Positions 57,901 through 64,000 of a stretch of DNA of 64,000 bases are shown here, in pieces; the stretch's first letter is position 1, and the number at the start of each line of letters is the position of its first letter. This stretch comes from Balanoglossus misakiensis (lineage: Eukaryota > Hemichordata), in contig CM082596.2 in assembly GCA_040954595.2 (NCBI GenBank), positions 1,736,001 to 1,800,000 of the forward strand, given 5' to 3'. A program made the translations under genes and the position numbers. Below the pieces are notes generated by a model. It worked only from the letters and a program-made list of their open reading frames with translations. It was not told the DNA's origin and did no database searches.

Positions 57901-60900
57901 TCACTTAGCGAAGTCCAGATATTTTCAATTGTATTCAGCTATTACAGAGATATGTTGGGTGGTGGATTGGTATGACTTGATTTTATGCTATCCATTCATG
58001 ATTAGTATTAGACACCTTTAATGTCAAATGTAAGGACTATTTCATGTGTAAAACTGGGAAATGTAATTTCTAACTTTATATCTTTTTTAGGAAGGGTATA
58101 ATCCAGAATGCTCATTCATCGATTTTGGAGCGAAGCATGGGTTTGCAATTTTGTTGCTATCTACTATTCTATTTCTGGCGTAATTTATCAGTTTGTTGAT
58201 GCAGATAATAGTGTCCGATCAATCGTGTGTAGAATAATTTCATCTTTTTCCTGTCATCGTTGGTTTGGAGAGAGTCAAATTCCGTCTGTATATGAAAACA
58301 GATTGTAACTCATCAAATATTATTTTTCAGAGTATGGAGCACGCAAAGCTGTAGGGTCATCCGGCGTGGTAAACAAGACTCATGGAATTTTGTGGAATGT
58401 GCCTGTAACCATCTGGCCAACTTTGCTGTCATAATGACACTTGGTAAAGAACCGAAGGTAGGATCCAACAGTTTGGTTGACAAGTGATAAATATTATTGT
58501 GAAGTTGCTTAAATATTGTGGAGGCAAGATTGCTTGTTTGGCACTAATTAATGATCCTCAATTCTTAAAATTCGTAAAACTTTGTTCCAGCCTTTTCTTC
58601 AAACTGCTTCGGAAACTGTCTTGATGATAAGCAGCGCTATATCAGCTTTACTGATTTTCCTGAGTTTCATTGGTGTGTGTATGGCAAGGTGTGTAACTTG
58701 ATGATTGTTCATACTTTAATGACAATAACTCATTGTCCTGTCCATCAAATTTTAACCCATTGTTGAAAAGCCATATGAAGACACAGATAGAATCCATTTT
58801 GCAGGTGGCACATGGAACGTGTTTATAAATGATTTTTGAGAAAACTGAAACGATCACATTGTGTTTTCACATTATGTTCAAAATTAATTCTACTGTCGGA
58901 TTCATTTGATTGACATCCAGATGGTGCAATCACTGGCGAAGATCATTTGATGTTCAGATGGATACAATCAGATTAAAATTGGCATTTACTTTTTTCAGGT
59001 TAACATCAGACTTCTATGTGATACTTTGCCAGACCATTCTTTCATTTGGATTCTTTCCTGTGTTGGTTGTCTTGAAAACCTATCTGGATGATCGAGAGGA
59101 TAACGTGAGTTTTGTCTTGGTTACTTTCTAAATCATATTCCTAATATGCTCTCCATAGCTTTAGTAGGCTACCCCTCCTACTTTTATGATGGCAAATTTT
59201 ACTTACATAATCTACAAACATGATATTTCTTTCTTCTTGTAACAGTTATGTAAACTGATAGGTGTCCTCATTCAGTTTGCAAAGCTGAGTAATGCTCTGT
59301 GGATGATGAATTTGAGCATTCAATTTCTAATCCACCTGAAACTTTTTGTGTACCGGCACTCAAATACAAGGTAAATATTTTTAGCTTTTCTTACACATAA
59401 CAAATCAAATGTGCTTTATGTACAATTTTATTTCATTTTATTCAACAAGTATGTGGTTACTGTATGCATTCTGGATTGTAGTGAGTAATCATTTGAAACA
59501 TTGGCAAAAATAACACTAACGAATTATATCAGTGATTATTAATTAATATTCATCCTTTCAGATTACTGTCCATCGTTTCTGGTTGGTTGGTCCCATGTGC
59601 AGCATTTGTTTGTTTGAAGGAAGTGGACAGGTAATTAGGTTTAGAATAATATCATCATGCTCTAGCTTTGAACAAGACACCAAGGCTGCTGCACAGAAGA
59701 GAATGTCAATCTGCCTTTTAACATTCATTCCCTTTATGTGCAACACTTGCAATCATCATCCTGTTTTCTGTTTCTCTTATAGTTCCCCCTGTGTGGATGC
59801 TACAAGCATTTGTTCTTTAGTTGATGGGGCAGTCCTGCTGGTTGCACTGGTATGTATATGGAATTGTTACAAATTATAGACATACATTTCTTATGTAATA
59901 TAATCTGCATTCAGCCCTGATTTTGAACATTAACCAGGGGACTTTGGCCGTTACAATGACATTGTTCGTTCAAGTTTCCACTCTTTTTTGTTTAGGCAAC
60001 CTTGCCACTGTACTGGTTTAGTGTTTATTTGGTAAATGAACTGGTCAAGGTAATATATGGACCAGAGGAGGAGATATTGAGGTATAGTAGTCAGAATAAT
60101 AACATTTTGCTTTCTATCCAGACTGTCTGGGCAGGATGATCACCATCAGCTATTTCACAGATCTGTGAAACTTTTGATTTAACTTATAAAGCTTCTTGGT
60201 TACTGTGATAAAGTTTATTGCTTTGAAAAAGTTTAATGATTCAAACTTTTTGTCTATCTTCACATCACAGCAACAAGATACAGTGCTCTGTATTCCTACA
60301 TGTTGCATTTCTACTGACACAAATTACCCATTTTACTATGGGCATGATTAAAGATCCAGTCTATGCTAACTATGTCCTGGCTGGTGCCATTTTTGTCGAG
60401 GTATGTACAGTTCTATGTTTTCAGTACCACCTGCATGTGCATGATGATAACAAAATCCAGTCTATATATAGTTTCAGACATCTACATTTTTACATGCACC
60501 CAGTACATGACAGTCTGTTTCATGTTCAATTTGCATAATGGTGAAGATATTGTTAACACTTCCAATTTCAGGGTTCTGTCATTTATCTGGGGTTCCTTGC
60601 CACCAATGAAGAGGTTGGTAAACTGTAATATTGTGTTTTGATAGTGCCAGTAGTTTGTGGAACAATGAAGGAAATTGACAAAGTCATATTCATCAATTGA
60701 AATTTAAAAATGCTAAGAATGCTACATTTAAGGCTTATGCATTCTATAGCAATCAATCACCAACAATAAGCAGCTGAGGTACAGAACAAAATACTCAGAA
60801 ATTGTTTTTTTAACAGCTTCTGATTGTGCTGCGGACCCGATATTTTGTGAAAGACATTGAATACAAAGAAGCTCTGGCAGATTATGAAGCTGAGGATGCT

Positions 60901-61288
60901 CAAAGATTGGAAATTCAGAAGGAGAGACTGAACAGAGAGTGTGGGCGGGGATATGGTGGATCTGGAATTCAGGTAAGACTAATAAAAACCATAAGAGAGT
61001 TTGTAGTATTAGGCTTAGTGTGGATTTAGCCGGTATGGAGCGGTCAACAAGTATTCAGTTGTATTTTTACGATCAACCATCACCAGCATATCCCAAGCCA
61101 AAGTATTTCAATGAGGTGTACATTGTTTCGAATAATGATACTCATTAATGTTGATATAATAAGTGTCGCTTATCAATATCTCTTGATAGTTTGAATTCCG
61201 AACACCTGGTCAGAGTGGTGTAGGAAGAAGGCAATATGGTTCACAGTGTGAAGAGATAGTTCTGGAAGACTATAACCAGGAAATTTAG
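51849..61288 (+). CDS. Adhesion-GPCR-like receptor: discoidin-like, EGF, HormR, GAIN/GPS, 7TM (25 exons, 1,048 aa)
   Basis: A cell-surface receptor. Exons by GT-AG with consistent phases: 51849-51933, 53572-53784, 54002-54229, 54691-55014, 55329-55502, 55642-55743, 55839-55933, 56097-56282, 56506-56574, 56696-56816, 57062-57235, 57436-57511, 57706-57850, 58091-58140, 58331-58457, 58591-58688, 58999-59104, 59246-59370, 59562-59630, 59783-59849, 59996-60081, 60271-60400, 60572-60613, 60817-60972, 61190-61288 (TAG). Domains: signal peptide 1-27; F5/8C-like lectin domain about 29-170 (NIALGKTVN, LVVDGRNDTC, LCEIGIFGK); Cys-containing segment 176-283, CCP-like at its end; calcium-binding EGF 285-323 (DIDEC); HormR 345-400 (CSASHDGLWE, NWASCPNGTRG); GAIN about 408-720 with GPS (WSTQSC, ECACNHLANFAVIM); seven hydrophobic helices 730-964; cytoplasmic tail to 1048. 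The GPS lacks the Thr/Ser after His-Leu. Ligand and G-protein coupling are unknown. Confidence 0.88.
51934..53571 (+). other. Receptor intron 1
   Basis: A 1.6-kb AT-rich intron from donor GTAAGT to acceptor tttattttcag. I see no exon, RNA gene or repeat element that I can name. Confidence 0.65.
53572..55743 (+). CDS. Receptor exons 2-6: lectin-like, Cys-rich, EGF and first half of HormR modules
   Basis: Five exons, all phase 1-1, the symmetric class typical of shuffled extracellular modules. Exons 2-3 (53572-53784, 54002-54229) form one F5/8C or fucolectin-like domain, starting NIALGKTVN and closing with LCEIGIFGK. Exon 4 (54691-55014) has five Cys and ends with a CCP-like pattern (VECPKGMQLQ, FVCVNGNFG). 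Exon 5 (55329-55502) is a calcium-binding EGF (DIDEC, six Cys) plus an acidic linker. Exon 6 (55642-55743) starts the hormone-receptor domain. Sugar binding by the first domain is only inferred from the family. Confidence 0.82.
54259..54430. repeat. Foldback (MITE-like) element in receptor intron 3
   Basis: The two halves of this 172-bp segment are imperfect inverted repeats. The left end ccacaggtgg matches the reverse complement of the right end cacctgttgg, and gggttaagg, ccttatact and other blocks pair in order along the arms, with a short loop near 54340. It starts 30 bases after the exon 3 donor. A non-autonomous DNA transposon is the likeliest origin. I could not make out a clear target-site duplication. 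Confidence 0.7.
55112..55127. repeat. 16-bp perfect palindrome
   Basis: ctatagaattctatag is its own reverse complement. Related words (tctatagaat, ttctattgaa, caatagaac) recur through 55105-55260 in this intron, which looks like a patch of degenerate simple sequence. Confidence 0.8.
55839..58457 (+). CDS. Receptor exons 7-15: HormR end, GAIN domain and GPS
   Basis: Exon 7 completes HormR (RRFCRDDGKWDKLDTSSC). Exons 8-13 encode the alpha-helical and early beta part of the GAIN domain (LDLVADLSKD, MSDLAAINASAED). Exons 14-15 (58091-58140, 58331-58457) encode the GPS, with Cys688, Cys704 and Cys706 and the two conserved Trp-containing blocks. The split between exons 14 and 15 falls inside the GPS, where frame continuity is easily missed: exon 14 reads on into its intron for a while before a stop. 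The tethered-agonist stretch after His708-Leu709 is ANFAVIM. Confidence 0.85.
58591..61288 (+). CDS. Receptor exons 16-25: seven-transmembrane core and cytoplasmic tail
   Basis: TM1 is in 58591-58688 (SAISALLIFLSFIGVCMA), TM2 in 58999-59104, TM3 in 59246-59370, TM4 in 59562-59630, TM5 across 59783-60081, TM6 in 60271-60400, and TM7 across 60271-60613. The bundle is diverged: I can see the general layout of adhesion GPCR helices but not the usual ECL2 Cys-Trp motif. The tail (60817-60972, 61190-61288) has a charged helix (DYEAEDAQRLEIQKERL) and ends EDYNQEI. Small exons and short introns throughout, all phases consistent. Confidence 0.82.
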
Positions 61289-62255
61289 CCTTCGTATCGC
61301 CTGTTGTGGTCATATGGTGGACTTTGGTTGTAGCTCCAACTAGTCAATGAACATCAGTGTGACACTTTATAGCCTCAAGTTGTACTTGTGACACATATAC
61401 GGTACATGTAGTACCGTATAGTTGTACTGTGTTTTCAAATCATTATGCACAAAATGAGGGAAGACTGAACTTTTGAATGACCTTGGAAAGAATTGAAATT
61501 CTACTTGCACATTTTATCAAAATGTTGAAAAAAAGTTTTACTACTTTGTAATTGTTTTATACATGTAATAGTATAGATAATGATTGTTTGAATTGATTTC
61601 CATGTGAACATCTTGAAGTGGTTCTGCATTATTGTGATTTATCATGAGTAATATTAAGATATTTATTGTAACTTTCATCTGGAACATTCCCCTTGGGGCA
61701 CCTGAAGAAACTGATATGGAAATCTCAAAATTCAAAACTCATCAGCTTTTACGAGAACAAAGATGTACTGCCCTGGTGAAAATTACCGATTTTGGGTGTT
61801 TGGGTTTCTGTAGTTACAAGATGCGCATGCTGGTGGATCCTGATCACGCATTGAACATGTGATGAGCAGAACAGATATTTGAGCTGACCTATAACCTGCT
61901 GTGATGCCCATGTCACGCCCACAATTATTGTAAGCCTTGGACCCCCCATGCAAGCAGGTGAGTGATTGTGGAGCAGCTTAGTGAGTACATGTGGTGTGAG
62001 CTAGTTTCTGCCAGCAAGGAGGGGGGAATACTTTTAGTTTAATATCATATATGTATTTTAATCATCCACAACCAATACCAGTAAGTACACAGTGTTCAAT
62101 TCACAGTTCAGGTTTGAATGCTTTAACAAAACAATTCATTGTTCGATTAAATTGTTGTGGTCCAAAATAATTTCATGGTCGTTGTTTCTTTTATGTATCA
62201 AATCAGTGCTCTGACAGACCATTTTGAAATAAGATATGTTGAAATTCCCTGACGA
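61289..62255. other. Intergenic/3'UTR region between convergent receptor and GST-like genes
   Basis: 967 bases separate the two stop codons. I found no canonical AATAAA on either strand; ATTAAA occurs near 62146 (plus), and minus-strand ATTAAA variants occur near 62039 and 62055. The two 3'UTRs may overlap. No other gene is visible. Confidence 0.5.
61396..61420. repeat. Perfect 10-bp stem, 5-nt loop hairpin in receptor 3' region
   Basis: tatacggtac at 61396-61405 is the exact reverse complement of gtaccgtata at 61411-61420, around atgta. It lies about 110 bases after the receptor stop codon, so probably in its 3'UTR. Confidence 0.85.
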
Positions 62256-63795
62256 TCACTTGATGTTGAAAAATGGCAGAACTTTGGCACAATTCGGTCG
62301 CTTGATCATCCATTCATAATATGCTGACACGAGAGGGCGTTGTCCATCTCCCCAGAAACGTTTGGCAAGGCCGTACTGTTTCAGTCTGTGCATCAGTATT
62401 ATCAGAAATATGTCGGCAGAACTGATGGTCTTCCCACAGAGAAAGCTGTCTCCTGCAGGCATAGAAAACAAAACCAAAACACATATTTTGAAACTGGCAT
62501 AATGAAGGCATAAACACTGCTTTGTCATTTTTCTTCGCAACTGATCTTGTATATTTATCCCTCTAAGGGCCTACAAACCATTTGGGAATCGTTTCTGTGT
62601 TGCCTTCAATTGGTCTTCAACTTCAGACATCAAACGATCAGTTCTTGATAGAGTTTCTCCAAATTCACTTTCGCTGATCAAATCCCACCGATTTTGTTCT
62701 CTGTTCTGGATCAGTTTCTCATATGTCTTCTTCATTTCTGGATGTTCCTTTCCTAGTTGTGCTGCTTTCTTCAGTATGTCTATGTTGCACACTATTGTCA
62801 GAAAAGATTTTGTGTTGTTAGTATAGTCTGCTACTTACCGGTAAGCTTCTCTTGGTACCCACTGAGTTTTGGTGGCATAAATACAAAAAACGTAATCCTG
62901 CTTGACTGCATGCAAATAGTCCATGGTGATGTCATCAAAAGCATTGCTGATGCCCAAATGAGTTTGGCAATGATAATTCTATCTATCTTGTTTCTTTCTC
63001 CCTGTGTTTTATTTTGTAGAAGATAGGCTTTGACACATATTGCTTTATATAAACAGCTTACTTTTGATTATTGCCTCCATTCGTCCGGGCGGAAATTGTG
63101 CTGGTCCAGGAACGAGGTGGGGATGACGGACACTTCCTGCCATAAGGGCATGACATGTGATTGAATCAGCAAAGTCTCGGAAATATATAACCTGTTTCTG
63201 TTCATCAGCATCTTTTGGGTGAAGAAGGATAGCTGTGAAGGGAACATTAAACATTCATGTACATATAAAATTTTGACTGACGACCAGAAAATAGCACTTG
63301 TACTTTGAATACGAAAATTTAAGAGAAAACAATATAATTACTTTATCATGGCACTTACTATCTGGGTATACCTCATCAAGGTATTCCACGATTCTTGCAG
63401 TCTCAGTGATAACTTTTTCACCATGAACGATGATTGGTATTTTACCAACTGGGTTAAGTTTAACAAACCATGGGTCAATGAATGCCATGTCAGCCACAGG
63501 AACAATCTTGCTTTCATAGTCAATGCCCTTTTCGACAATAGCCAAGCATGCCTACACAAATGTAAAACAATAACTGAAGACTGTTTGAATCTTGCGTATG
63601 GGATGGGTAGCAAACAAGGCATCATGGTTCATTAACTTGTATGCAGTCTGTACATGTAAAATATCATGCCAGATATATTATGACCTGATGTCATCCAAAA
63701 ACAAATTGTATGTTGGACTTGAAATTTTGAATGCATACCCTCTGTGAGTAGTAAGAGATGTTGTCGTAATACAGTGTGATTCTTGGGTTGCCCAT
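62256..63795 (-). CDS. GDAP1: GDAP1-like glutathione-S-transferase-fold protein (5 exons, 276 aa)
   Basis: Minus-strand exons: 63795-63739, 63551-63359, 63232-63062, 62791-62579, 62452-62256; phases 0, 1, 1, 1, stop TGA. Residues 1-85 are the thioredoxin-like GST N domain (ITLYYDNISYYSQR, DPWFVKLNPVGKIPIIVHGE, ETARIVEYLDEVYPD). Exons 3-4 carry the long helical insertion characteristic of GDAP1 (LGKEHPEMKKTYEKLIQNRE, LMSEVEDQL). Exon 5 is the C domain (FLCGKTISSADIFLI, AKRFWGDGQRP). Vertebrate GDAP1 is a tail-anchored outer mitochondrial membrane protein involved in mitochondrial dynamics. Here the chain stops soon after the GST C domain (VLPFFNIK), with no C-terminal transmembrane segment, so a soluble protein is predicted unless another 3' exon exists. 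Transferase activity is not implied by the family. Confidence 0.85.
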
Positions 63796-64000
63796 TTCTG
63801 CATCCAATTTTCAGGATCTGACAACGGAAGAAACCAGTGACCTCGATCAACAGCACAGCCAGCCTGATCTTGATCTAGTATGTCACATCCCCTTTGTTCT
63901 ATTCATGGTTCGGTTACTTGTGCATTCGTGTGATGTAGGACAAAGGTTACGGCCAGCACAAATAAAGTAGTGTGCTTCTGTCATCTTTTTGACTGACAAG
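63796..64000 (-). other. Upstream region of the GST-like gene
   Basis: 205 bases before the predicted ATG. A minus-strand ttgtcag about 30 bases upstream of the ATG could be an acceptor for a leader exon beyond the window. No TATA box or coding sequence is recognised. Confidence 0.4.

Overview
The window is eukaryotic nuclear DNA. It is AT-rich, has GT-AG introns, and carries metazoan gene families: a Rab27/myosin effector, an adhesion-type GPCR, a GDAP1-like GST and a laccase-fold protein. The many short introns, the CR1/L2-type retroposon with an (ATT)n tail, and frequent acatgta and accggta words suggest a marine invertebrate. A deuterostome such as a hemichordate is my guess, but the phylum is not proven by anything I can see.

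Layout. 1-11383: no gene recognised. 11384-42510 (+): a MYRIP/melanophilin-type Rab effector. Its first intron (11599-27856) holds a 5'-truncated non-LTR retrotransposon at about 13947-15640. Its core is one 3,180-nt exon (34679-37858), and it ends in an alternatively spliced tail. The 3'UTR runs to about 45.5 kb. 46641-49148 (-): a single-exon coding sequence for a secreted or membrane-tethered multicopper-oxidase-like protein. It has lost most copper ligands and carries a proline-rich repeat insertion. A 5' non-coding exon and TATA promoter are predicted near 51.0 kb. 51849-61288 (+): a 25-exon adhesion-GPCR-like gene (signal peptide, discoidin-like domain, uncharacterised Cys domain, EGF, HormR, GAIN/GPS, 7TM). 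62256-63795 (-): a five-exon GDAP1-like glutathione-S-transferase-fold gene.

The exon models of the three spliced genes were built by hand from splice signals. All internal phases are consistent from start to stop: 1,805 or 1,823 residues for the Rab effector isoforms, 1,048 for the receptor and 276 for the GST-like protein. The genes are not an operon and show no obvious shared pathway. The laccase-like and receptor genes are head-to-head. The Rab effector and laccase-like genes converge, as do the receptor and GST-like genes.

The most striking points are four. A 92-nt Rab effector exon is open in two frames, and two flanking cassettes, if spliced mutually exclusively, would let both frames reach the same terminal exon. 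A candidate PKA-anchoring helix and a PKA-type site lie in the same protein. The multicopper oxidase fold appears to be a pseudo-enzyme. The receptor has an unusual domain order and a GPS lacking the Thr/Ser nucleophile.
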